Shown here piece by piece: positions 1 through 8,724 of a stretch of DNA of 64,000 nucleotides. The position numbers and the translations under genes are program-made. Under the pieces are notes generated by a model. It had not been told where the DNA came from. It was given only the letters and a program-made list of their open reading frames with translations, and searched no databases. Location: NCBI GenBank assembly GCA_002690655.1, contig NZFL01000016.1, positions 43,859 through 107,858 of the forward strand, given 5' to 3'. Each line of letters starts with the position of its first letter. The first letter of the stretch is position 1. This DNA comes from Pedosphaera sp. Lineage in GTDB: Bacteria > Verrucomicrobiota > Verrucomicrobiia > Limisphaerales > AAA164-E04.

Positions 1-1273
1 TCATTTCAAAGGGGTCCTCAGCCGTGTGATAAAGAGTTTCGGCTGGACGTCGAGTGTAACGTTTGACCAACTCATAAGTCGCCTCGTCGTCTGAGGAAGC
101 AAAAACCCAGGTTGCCCAATATGGGTTATTGAGTTTTCCATCTCCATTCGATCCCATCAGATGCTTTTCAATATAAATCTCATTGGGCTCAAGATTCCTG
201 ATATAATGATATTCCCCATCAAAAACACTTCGTATCGGATATGGAGGACCTTCGGGTACGTTGTTGTGCATGCCGAAAACAAAAGATCGATGACTTTTTT
301 CCAGTCCTGACAAGACCTTGTGAAAACTGGTTCCATCAAATCCTTTTTCTTCGGATACGCCTCCAGCAAGTTCCATGATAGTTGGTAGTACATCGGCATA
401 CTGAACCATCGCGGGCGTTCGCTGCCCTGCCGTGATCTTTCCTGGCCAACGCGCAATCAAGGCAGTGTGAAGCCCAGTGTCCCAATTCGTCCATTTGCAA
501 CCCGGGAATTGAGAGCCTTGTTCCGAAGTAAAAAAGACGATGGTATCCTTGGCTTTTCCTGAGTGCTCCAAGGATCGAAGAATTTCTCCAACCTGTCCAT
601 CCATGTAGGTAATTTCTGCGAGATAGCGACCAAAGTCTGAACGGGTCCGCTGTGTGTCTGCAATGTTGGCAGGCAATTGAATTTTTTCAGGCGGGTAAAT
701 TGAAGCGTCTCCCATTACCCAAGGTACATGTGGTTCGACAAGGGCCACCACCAGGCAAAAAGGTTGTTTGCTATCTTTATTGATAAAAGCCTCCAGTCCG
801 TTGAGATCGTGATCACGAGTTGGGTTACGAACGCAATTCGGATCAAATCCAGCCACTGTCTCAAAAGGAAAAGAAGCCTTGGGTTTAACGTGCACCTTGC
901 CGGCAAGCCCGACCCGATAGCCCTGACTGGACAAATGATATGGCATACTCGTTGTCCCGGGGCGGCTGGCAGAATGGTTCCACGCGCATCCATTTCTCAT
1001 GGGAAATTGACCCGTATATAATTCGGCTCGACATGGCTGACACATCGCGGAAGTCAGGTAGGCCCTGTCAAAAACCAATCCTTGTGATGCCAATCGGTCA
1101 ATATTAGGAGTGAGGGCGTTTTTCCCTCCATAAACGGGAAGATCGTTGTAGGTGCAATCATCGGCCATGATGATCAGAAAATTCGGGCGCTGTTCTGCTA
1201 CCAATCCTGTTCTGAAAATCAGAGAAAACACGAATACCAACAATGCGATAGCATGACGGAAAGAATGTGACAT
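1..1273 (-). CDS. Sulfatase (arylsulfatase family), C-terminus truncated by window edge
   Basis: Reverse-strand reading from ATG at 1273 stays open to the window edge: MSHSFRHAIALLVFVFSLIF..EQRPNFLIIMADDCTYNDLPVYGG..LTSAMCQPCRAELYTGQFPMRNG..AEDPFEM. Signal peptide, N-terminal metal-binding DD and a C-x-P-x-R box are present. Absent from the ORF track because it has no stop in the window. Confidence 0.9.
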   Translation of the reverse strand, partial: MSHSFRHAIALLVFVFSLIFRTGLVAEQRPNFLIIMADDCTYNDLPVYGGKNALTPNIDRLASQGLVFDRAYLTSAMCQPCRAELYTGQFPMRNGCAWNHSASRPGTTSMPYHLSSQGYRVGLAGKVHVKPKASFPFETVAGFDPNCVRNPTRDHDLNGLEAFINKDSKQPFCLVVALVEPHVPWVMGDASIYPPEKIQLPANIADTQRTRSDFGRYLAEITYMDGQVGEILRSLEHSGKAKDTIVFFTSEQGSQFPGCKWTNWDTGLHTALIARWPGKITAGQRTPAMVQYADVLPTIMELAGGVSEEKGFDGTSFHKVLSGLEKSHRSFVFGMHNNVPEGPPYPIRSVFDGEYHYIRNLEPNEIYIEKHLMGSNGDGKLNNPYWATWVFASSDDEATYELVKRYTRRPAETLYHTAEDPFEM

Positions 1274-1510
1274 GGGGATATAGTGAAAACTAAAAAAAAA
1301 AGGTCAATCTGTTTATCATTGAACGGTGTTACCCAAGCATTCCCAACGAAGATGCCTATTCACATATGTGTTCATAGATCAAAGGCGATCCCGAGGTATT
1401 CCTCTCGCAAACTTGGCCTCTTCATTAGTTTCTTGTTAGCTTTTTTTAAACTTGAGGGGTGATTTTTAAATTGGATTTACAGTCTATCGAGCCTAACAAT
1501 ATTAACCATT

Positions 1511-2491
1511 ATGAGTTCCCAATCATTAAATCGCTGGAATGCCTTGAAACCATTCGATCCCGAACAGGGTAAGGTCGTCGTGAAACCTCTGGGTGACGGC
1601 GAAGGCTACTGGGTTGGAGCCTGTGGTATCGTCTTTGATCCATCAGATGAGACCTACTATCTCTACTATAGAGCCCGCGAACCCCGCCCCGTTCGGGGTG
1701 GAAAATGTTTTGTTGCTCAAAGCAAAGATGGCATTCATTTCGACACTATCTGGAAAACGACGAAGGAAGAACTGAATACAGATTCCATCGAGAAGGGAAG
1801 TTTGATAAAAACCGAGAACGGGCGCTGGAGACTCTACCTCAGTTATGTTGACCCCACGGACCAGCGTTGGTTTGTGGTTATGCTCGAGGCCGATCATCCT
1901 TCGAATTTCGATATCAGCAAACAAATCCCCATCCTCAATGCAGAGGAAACGCAATGTGAAGGTGTCAAGGATCCGTTTGTGATGGAAGTTGATGGTAAAT
2001 TTTACATGTTCCTGAGTTACGCGCCGGGTAATTCCAATGTCACGGATGAAGAAAAACAACAAATGCATGCCACCTCTGACATCTACAATACTGGACTCTC
2101 CAAATCTTCTACTGCCCTTGCAGTCAGTGACGATGGCATCCATTTTGAATGGATTGGAGATGTTTTCCCTCCAAGTAAGGCCGGCTGGGACTGTCACGCG
2201 GCCAGGATAGGATCAGTTCAGGTTATACCTCCTTTCTATCTTGGCTTTTATGATGGTGGGCCAAGCCACACGGAAAATTATGAAGAAAAAACCGGTTTGG
2301 CTGTCAGTCTAGATCTCAAGAAGTGGCATCGCATTACACCTGACGCCCCTTACCTGACCTCACCACATTCTAGCGGTTCTCTAAGATATTTGCATCCATT
2401 GGAGCTTGAAGATGAACTCCGCTATTATTACGAGTATGCTAGACCGGACGGGGCCCATGAGATTCGTATGATCCAAATGCCCAAAAGCTGA
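1511..2491 (+). CDS. Five-bladed beta-propeller glycoside hydrolase-like protein (GH43/GH117/GH130-like)
   Basis: Motifs YWVGACGIVFDPSDETYYLYYRAR, VKDPFVMEVDGKFYMFLSYA and ALAVSDDGIHFEW resemble propeller-type glycosidases. Lies between two sulfatases. Confidence 0.7.
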   Translation: MSSQSLNRWNALKPFDPEQGKVVVKPLGDGEGYWVGACGIVFDPSDETYYLYYRAREPRPVRGGKCFVAQSKDGIHFDTIWKTTKEELNTDSIEKGSLIKTENGRWRLYLSYVDPTDQRWFVVMLEADHPSNFDISKQIPILNAEETQCEGVKDPFVMEVDGKFYMFLSYAPGNSNVTDEEKQQMHATSDIYNTGLSKSSTALAVSDDGIHFEWIGDVFPPSKAGWDCHAARIGSVQVIPPFYLGFYDGGPSHTENYEEKTGLAVSLDLKKWHRITPDAPYLTSPHSSGSLRYLHPLELEDELRYYYEYARPDGAHEIRMIQMPKS

Positions 2492-2501
2492 TACGTTTGA
2501 C

Positions 2502-3920
2502 ATGTCTCAACGTCCTAATATCCTGTGGATCTGTACGGATCAACAGCGTTATGATACCATTCATGCGCTAGGCAACCACAAAATCAAAACCCCGCATACG
2601 GATCGACTCATCCGTGATGGGGTGGCCTTTACTCGAGCCTACTGCCAGAGCCCCGTCTGTACTCCAAGCAGGGCTTCCTTCCTGACTGGCCGATACGCAA
2701 GGACCACTCGTTGCCGACAAAACGGGCAGCAAATACCCAAAGAGGAGAAACTTCTCAGCCGCATATTTGCTGATCATGATTATACATGCGGACTCGCAGG
2801 GAAGCTACACCTCTCAAGTTGTGCCAAGGGGCGTGTGGAAAGTCGAATTGACGATGGTTACAAGGTATTCGACTGGTCGCATCACCCGCAGCCTGATTGG
2901 CCTGAAAATGCGTATTCACAGTGGCTCGGATCGAAGGGACAATCCTGGGACAAACTCTATCAAGGCGCCTCCACTCCTTATATCAAAGAAGGAGTCCCAT
3001 CGGAATATCACCAGACTACATGGTGTGCAGAAAAAACGATTGAATTCATTCAGAGCCACAGCGAAGAGCCATGGTTTTTCAGTTTCAACTGCTTTGATCC
3101 GCATCATCCATTTGATCCTCCTCCTGAATACATGAGGTTGTACGATCCAGATCAGATGGAATTACCCAAGTTCAAAGATGAAGAGTGGAATCAGAAATCA
3201 AGCTACCAAAAACTGGATCACCGATGGGCTCACAACGAGCCGGGCTACTTTGATTTACAATCCATGACCGATGACGACAGACGTCAGATCACTGCAGCAT
3301 ATTATGCCATGGTTACCCTTATTGATGATCAATTGGGGCGTATCATTGCTGCCCTCGAAGAATCGGGACAACTTGAAAAAACTCTGCTTGTGTTCATGTC
3401 TGACCATGGCGAAATGCTCGGCGACCATGGACTGTATCTAAAAGGCCCTCATTTTTACGAAGAAGCACTGCGCGTTCCATTGGTATTGCACTGGCCTGAG
3501 GGGTTTGAATCAGGCATTCAATGTGACGGTCTGGTGGAGCTAATTGATCTTGCCCCCACCTTTTGCGAAGCCGCAAATATTCCAGTCTATGAAGGGTTTC
3601 AGGGAAAGAGCCTGACGAATATTTGCAGAGGTGAAAGCTCACCTGATCAGCATCGTGATTTTGTCTTCAGTGAATATTATAATGCATGGACACACCGTCA
3701 CTCCTATGGGACCATGCTACGCTCCAGGACTGAAAAGATCGTTGCCTATCACGGCACAGACGATGGGGAAATATACGACCTGGAAAAAGATCCCGACGAG
3801 TTTGAAAACCTTTGGAATCGCCCCGGGGAACAGGACCGCAAAATGCGATTATTGAAATGGTGCTTCGACACAAGTGTCTTCACCATGGATCCAATGCCTC
3901 CACGACTAGGCCCCTTTTAA
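2502..3920 (+). CDS. Sulfatase
   Basis: PNILWICTDQQRYDTI, canonical formylglycine box CTPSRASFLTG, SDHGEMLGDHGLYLKGPHFYEEALRVPLVLHWP, EIYDLEKDPDEFENLW. Confidence 0.95.
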   Translation: MSQRPNILWICTDQQRYDTIHALGNHKIKTPHTDRLIRDGVAFTRAYCQSPVCTPSRASFLTGRYARTTRCRQNGQQIPKEEKLLSRIFADHDYTCGLAGKLHLSSCAKGRVESRIDDGYKVFDWSHHPQPDWPENAYSQWLGSKGQSWDKLYQGASTPYIKEGVPSEYHQTTWCAEKTIEFIQSHSEEPWFFSFNCFDPHHPFDPPPEYMRLYDPDQMELPKFKDEEWNQKSSYQKLDHRWAHNEPGYFDLQSMTDDDRRQITAAYYAMVTLIDDQLGRIIAALEESGQLEKTLLVFMSDHGEMLGDHGLYLKGPHFYEEALRVPLVLHWPEGFESGIQCDGLVELIDLAPTFCEAANIPVYEGFQGKSLTNICRGESSPDQHRDFVFSEYYNAWTHRHSYGTMLRSRTEKIVAYHGTDDGEIYDLEKDPDEFENLWNRPGEQDRKMRLLKWCFDTSVFTMDPMPPRLGPF

Positions 3921-3959
3921 TCAAAATATCCCAAACACTCATTATCCATATTCTTTGAA

Positions 3960-4769
3960 ATGAATCCAAAACTCTGCCTCAATACCAGCACGATCAAGCC
4001 TCAACCATTAATGGAAAAAATCCGTCTGGCTGGAGAAGTTGGCTACGATGGAATCGAATTGTGGATCAATGATCTCTACGAACACATCGGTCAAGGGGGT
4101 GAAATTTCCGATGTTGAAAAAGCCCTTGATGATCACGGGCTCATCGTCCCTTGCTGCATCGCCATCAGGCAGTGGGGAGACATGCACGGTTGGGAGTATA
4201 AACTCGTAATGGACGAAGCCAAAAGACGGTTTGACCTCGGCGCGCGCATCGGAGCCCCTTACATCGTAGCAACCCCTCCCATCGAAGCATGCGACATTTC
4301 CACCCTTCCTGAAAGATATGCAGACCTCCTGCATATCGGCAGAGAAACTGGGATTAAACCTACTTTTGAATACATCAGTTTTTTTAAATCCATCCATCAG
4401 TTATCACAGGCCTGGGATGTCGTCCAGCAATCAGGGGACTCTGATGCCACACTGATTCTGGATGCTTTTCATAATTGGAACAGTGGCTCTACACTGAACG
4501 ATCTGGAACAAATCCCGGTGGATAAGATCAGTCATTACCACATCGACGATGCGCATCCAGATAAACCCGCCCAAACACAAACGGACCCCGATCGAGTCAT
4601 GATTGGTGACGGTGTCATTGACCTGAAGTCAGAAATATCCATTCTGCGCAATAAAGGATACAAAGGGGCCATGAGTCTCGAGCTATTTAATGCAGACCTG
4701 TGGGCAAAGGATCCTAAGGAGGTTCTCAAAACTGGTCTGGAGAGAATGAGGGAATTGATTGAGCTCTGA
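3960..4769 (+). CDS. Sugar phosphate isomerase/epimerase (xylose isomerase-like TIM barrel)
   Basis: AGEVGYDGIELWINDLYEH, TLILDAFHNWNSG, ISHYHIDDAHPD, GYKGAMSLELFNADLWAKDP. Confidence 0.85.
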   Translation: MNPKLCLNTSTIKPQPLMEKIRLAGEVGYDGIELWINDLYEHIGQGGEISDVEKALDDHGLIVPCCIAIRQWGDMHGWEYKLVMDEAKRRFDLGARIGAPYIVATPPIEACDISTLPERYADLLHIGRETGIKPTFEYISFFKSIHQLSQAWDVVQQSGDSDATLILDAFHNWNSGSTLNDLEQIPVDKISHYHIDDAHPDKPAQTQTDPDRVMIGDGVIDLKSEISILRNKGYKGAMSLELFNADLWAKDPKEVLKTGLERMRELIEL

Positions 4770-4782
4770 GGGCTCGGGTTCA

Positions 4783-7179
4783 TCATCTGCGAACAGGTTC
4801 AACCAGATGGTAGCGGTCAATATTCTCGGGAGAAAATGAGTGCCGGGTTCCGTCTGGCCATTGCAGGATCATTTCGTCTATTTGGTCCGTTTGCCCAATC
4901 CCAAAATGAAATCGGTAGGGTGATTGAGACCGATAGCCGTCACCGGTGATTATCGGACGAGTCAATGTCTTGTTTTGATATTTAATCTGTAATTGCGCCC
5001 CCATCAGGGGCGGCCAATCCCTGGATTCGCGCAGTTTAAAACCTATCCAATGATTCTTGGTTTGATGAAAGTTTGGAAAGAGGTGCATTACTTGTCGTTC
5101 ATCAGGCCAAAGCTCGAAAGTCGTCACAGCAAGGTCAGGTAATCCATTCCCATCAAAATCCGCCGCAACCACATTGCGGCAATCTTCAGGCATCGCCAAT
5201 CCAAACAGGTAGGCTACCTCTACCCATTCCTTTCCGTTGAGATTCAGAAAAAATTGATTACGTTCGTTTCCTCCATAGGAAGCCCCTGCCTGCTGGTATC
5301 GGAGTTGTTTGGATTCAAAATATTCGCTAAGTCCAGAATCCTCGCGGGAGTTTCCAATAGAAAGATCTTCCCTCCAGAATTCGGATTCATAGTCGTAAGT
5401 CCGCGCTCCCGTAATGTGTCCATTCACAATGTAAACATCCTGATCTCCATCGAGATCAAAGTCGATATTAGCCGCCCCCCAGGACCACCCAGTTTGGCGC
5501 ATCGGATTCAATCCTGCCACTTGCTGCACCCCATTTTCATTCCCCCAGAAAACCCGATTCCCGTATGACATGGCTTGGCGCATCCCTGAGGGATCCGTCG
5601 CATTTGCAAGCGTTCGAATACCAAGTGTCGCCATGCGCTCTGCTGCCGCAGAATGCATCCCAATCATCAACAGATCCAGGCGTTGATCCAGATTCCAATC
5701 GCCCAGCAAATGTGCCATCCCAAACCCATACCGGTTTCCTCCCCAGTCACTCGTGACATCTTCAAAATGTCCAGAGCCATCATTCCGATAAAAATCAACA
5801 CCCGAGAAATCACTGACGACAGCCAAGTCCAAATCTAAGTCGTGATCAAGATCCACGAGGGAGGCACTGTATGTTCGACGGAATCGTTTCGACTCCAACC
5901 CGGCCTCAATTGTCGCATCCGAAAATGTACCATTCCCTTCATTTAGAAGCAGAAAAGCCGGATGCCCATCATTGGCATCAAAAAACGGCGCTGGCATTTG
6001 ACCGTTCTCATAAGGGACTTTGTATTGCCCCAACCAAACATCCAAATCTGAATCGCCGTCAATATCTCCCGATGTCAGTACGAACGGGTTGATGAGTTGT
6101 CCATTGAATAAATCCTGCCTGCGAGGCGCCTTGGCGAAGGCTCCCTTGCCATCGCCCTCATACAAAGCGAGGCCCTCCGTTGTCACGGCCAGAAAATCCA
6201 GCAATGCATTTCCAGAAAAATCTGCCACAATCCCTTGGTGAAATTGCGCTAAAGGAAATTCCAGCAAGGAGCCGGTTCTAAAACGCCCGCTGCCCTGATT
6301 CCAGAATACACGGTTGATTCTCGATAGAATGATCTCAGGCTCAAAATCACCATCAAGATCGAGCACTTGCAAATTAGGTTCTAGAACGAGATCCTGATCG
6401 GCAGGAGAAACATCAGCTGCCACAACATGCTCAAATGGCGGAGGGCCATCTCGTTGCAGGAGGGTCGCTTCGGTAACTTCGATGTGCTTCACTCCAGCAA
6501 ATACATTACTTTTTCGACCGGAGTACCAAATAACGTCCATGCCTCCCCGGAGGATCCATCTGGTTGCCGGTTCACCTCGTTTGGCATGAAACTCAAATGT
6601 AAATTCGGAAACAGGACTGGAGTAGCGGTCATCATGGGCCATGAATCCCACATGACGCCATTGCATTTGCTCCAGCTCAATGCCTGCTGATTTGATCTCC
6701 TCCAACCATGAACGCCATTCATCGAGCATCCATTTTTTTGAAGATGGCTGGAGATCATGAAGTCCAATGTCATGATCAATGCGTCTTTGATCACTCCATT
6801 GTCCCCATTGCATTGAGATGAATTCCAACTTACTGAAGACACCTAGTTTATCTTTACTGGCTTTGACATCATCCCAAATAGCCTCCATCCATTGTCCGTA
6901 AGATTCCGCCAGCATTTCACCTGCTAAAGAAGCACTTTCGAGTATTTCACGCTGGGATTCAAAATCAATTCCCTCAGGTGCCTTTTGCGGTGCAAGGGAC
7001 ACGTTTACCGATTCAATCTTCTCCAAATTATCCCCGCAACCAGAAACAAGAAGGGCTAAACACAGCAACCCCACATCCTGAGCGAGAAAAGAGCCTGATT
7101 TCATGCGTCGTAAATGACAGAGAACATCAAAGAGAAACCGGGATATTGAAATCTTGCTTTTTTGGCGTTTTAAATCCAT
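4783..7179 (-). CDS. FG-GAP/VCBS repeat protein with C-terminal ASPIC/UnbV-like domain, putative lipoprotein
   Basis: Repeated D-x-D-G-D motifs (DLDGDFEPEI, DIDGDSDLDVWLG, DFDLDGDQDVYIVNG, DFDGNGLPDLAV). C-terminus IGFKLRESRDWPPLMGAQLQIKY..DGYRSQSPYRFHFGIG resembles ASPIC/UnbV. N-terminal hydrophobic stretch ends in VSGCG. Confidence 0.85.
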   Translation of the reverse strand: MDLKRQKSKISISRFLFDVLCHLRRMKSGSFLAQDVGLLCLALLVSGCGDNLEKIESVNVSLAPQKAPEGIDFESQREILESASLAGEMLAESYGQWMEAIWDDVKASKDKLGVFSKLEFISMQWGQWSDQRRIDHDIGLHDLQPSSKKWMLDEWRSWLEEIKSAGIELEQMQWRHVGFMAHDDRYSSPVSEFTFEFHAKRGEPATRWILRGGMDVIWYSGRKSNVFAGVKHIEVTEATLLQRDGPPPFEHVVAADVSPADQDLVLEPNLQVLDLDGDFEPEIILSRINRVFWNQGSGRFRTGSLLEFPLAQFHQGIVADFSGNALLDFLAVTTEGLALYEGDGKGAFAKAPRRQDLFNGQLINPFVLTSGDIDGDSDLDVWLGQYKVPYENGQMPAPFFDANDGHPAFLLLNEGNGTFSDATIEAGLESKRFRRTYSASLVDLDHDLDLDLAVVSDFSGVDFYRNDGSGHFEDVTSDWGGNRYGFGMAHLLGDWNLDQRLDLLMIGMHSAAAERMATLGIRTLANATDPSGMRQAMSYGNRVFWGNENGVQQVAGLNPMRQTGWSWGAANIDFDLDGDQDVYIVNGHITGARTYDYESEFWREDLSIGNSREDSGLSEYFESKQLRYQQAGASYGGNERNQFFLNLNGKEWVEVAYLFGLAMPEDCRNVVAADFDGNGLPDLAVTTFELWPDERQVMHLFPNFHQTKNHWIGFKLRESRDWPPLMGAQLQIKYQNKTLTRPIITGDGYRSQSPYRFHFGIGQTDQIDEMILQWPDGTRHSFSPENIDRYHLVEPVRR

Positions 7180-7335
7180 GGTTTAAGTCATTCCAACAAG
7201 TAATAGACTATCTGGCCAATCTGGAGTGATCTCGGTTCAGTGTAAATGAGGACGTTATGCGGTAGCGATAAGGAGGTAAAGATCTATCCTGAAGACCATC
7301 AAGGCCTGTTCACTTCTAACTCAAAATACAAGATT

Positions 7336-7515
7336 ATGTCCCATCGCATTCAAAAATATAAACTCGTCATATCTGAAAGCTCCAATGATCTGGAGCAATC
7401 CATCAATGAACATTTCAAAAAAGGTTTTGAATTATACGGCGACCCCGGAATAAAGGCATCATCCGACGGAACCTCGAAATTTTTCCAGGCCATGGTGCTC
7501 AGAGGCGACTTTTAA
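7336..7515 (+). CDS. DUF1737-like small protein
   Basis: MSHRIQKYKLVISESSNDLEQSINEHFKKGFELYGDPGIKASSDGTSKFFQAMVLRGDF fits the DUF1737 pattern. The ATG at 7336 is preferred over the upstream start of the listed ORF (7246). Confidence 0.65.
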   Translation: MSHRIQKYKLVISESSNDLEQSINEHFKKGFELYGDPGIKASSDGTSKFFQAMVLRGDF

Positions 7516-7589
7516 GCTGGGGAATCTTTCTTGCTGAATGGCTTGTTCGCGGTAATGATCGGGACCGAACAATGGCCCGTGGTCTAATC

Positions 7590-8387
7590 ATGAAAAGAAA
7601 ATCAATCCACCTGTGGACGTCAGGCATCTGCCTTTCGTTGTTACTTGTTAATACAACATTGAAAGCGGAAGTCGGCGTCGGCGCTGAGCCTTTGCAGGGA
7701 GCAGCAATGCTCTTTGATGGAAGCAGGGAAATGCTCGACGAAAAATGGACCTACTGGAAGGGGCCGCGTTTCGCATCCTCGCTCCCCATCAAGTGGAAAA
7801 TTGTGGATGATCCGGTAGACAGTGGGACAGCAGTCATGACGGATGACCCCGCTGCAGCAGGTGGCATTTATGGTGCCGCCGACATTGTTACCAAACAAAA
7901 ATTCAAGGACTTTCGATTGCACGTCGAATTCCTTATCCCAAATAAGGGAGGTAACAGTGGAGTTTACCTTCAGAACCGATATGAAATTCAAGTTCTGGAT
8001 GGCGACAAAACAAAACATGGTATGGGAGCTGTCATCAATGAAAGTGAATCTCCTTATCATGCCTACAACGGGTTGGGCAAATGGAATGCTTACGATTTCA
8101 CTTTCAGAGCAGCCCGTTTTCAAGATGGCAAACGCACCGAAAAAGCTCATGTCACCGCCTATTTCAATGGGAAGAAAGTCCACACCAACTTTCCAATCAA
8201 TAAAGTCTGGGGCGGGAAAAATTCCGGTATCGATGGAGGCAACAATGGAGGATTAGGTATCACAGATCGTCCCGGTGGGTTGAAACTTCAATGCGAAGGA
8301 CACGACGTACGTTACCGCAACATCTGGATCAAGGAATTAGACATCAAGAATCCTGATACCGATTTCTCCGAGCCAAAGGTCAAATAA
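7590..8387 (+). CDS. DUF1080 (3-keto-disaccharide hydrolase-like) secreted protein
   Basis: Signal peptide, then FRLHVEFLIPNKGGNSGVYLQNRYEIQVLD..GGLKLQCEGHDVRYRNIWIKEL. The listed ORF starts at 7572; an internal ATG at 7590 gives a better signal peptide. Confidence 0.88.
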   Translation: MKRKSIHLWTSGICLSLLLVNTTLKAEVGVGAEPLQGAAMLFDGSREMLDEKWTYWKGPRFASSLPIKWKIVDDPVDSGTAVMTDDPAAAGGIYGAADIVTKQKFKDFRLHVEFLIPNKGGNSGVYLQNRYEIQVLDGDKTKHGMGAVINESESPYHAYNGLGKWNAYDFTFRAARFQDGKRTEKAHVTAYFNGKKVHTNFPINKVWGGKNSGIDGGNNGGLGITDRPGGLKLQCEGHDVRYRNIWIKELDIKNPDTDFSEPKVK

Positions 8388-8418
8388 CAATAGATTCATT
8401 TCGATTCCGAAACGAGAG

Positions 8419-8724
8419 ATGGCACCGCCTCGCATGTCAGCAGAATCCACCCCCAGCTCAACCGGCATTGACTTGTCTGGCGAACGTCTTTTTTTATCGT
8501 GGTGGATATGGGTGGTCTACTCAATATTGATAGTCGTGGGTATCCCATGGTATTGGCCGGCTCAATATGAAGGCACCCTTTTTGGATTGCCTACCTGGAC
8601 ACTGTGCTCCCTTGCTGCGTCATTTGTGGCCTCTTGCTTCACTGCTTGGTTACTGATGAGCAGATGGCCTGTGGAGTCTGTCGAAAACGATCTTCCTGTC
8701 AGCGAAAAAAACACTCATGAATGA
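8419..8724 (+). CDS. Small two-TM protein, DUF3311-like, probable accessory of the downstream symporter
   Basis: Two hydrophobic helices around GIPWYWPAQYEGTLFGLPTW. The last codons overlap the symporter start (8717). Confidence 0.6.
   Translation: MAPPRMSAESTPSSTGIDLSGERLFLSWWIWVVYSILIVVGIPWYWPAQYEGTLFGLPTWTLCSLAASFVASCFTAWLLMSRWPVESVENDLPVSEKNTHE

Noticed and set aside
1643-2197. Long antisense ORFs such as 1643-2197, 7641-8183, 20052-20519 and 38405-38959
   Set aside because: They lie entirely opposite strongly supported genes and show no protein-family motifs; typical shadow ORFs.
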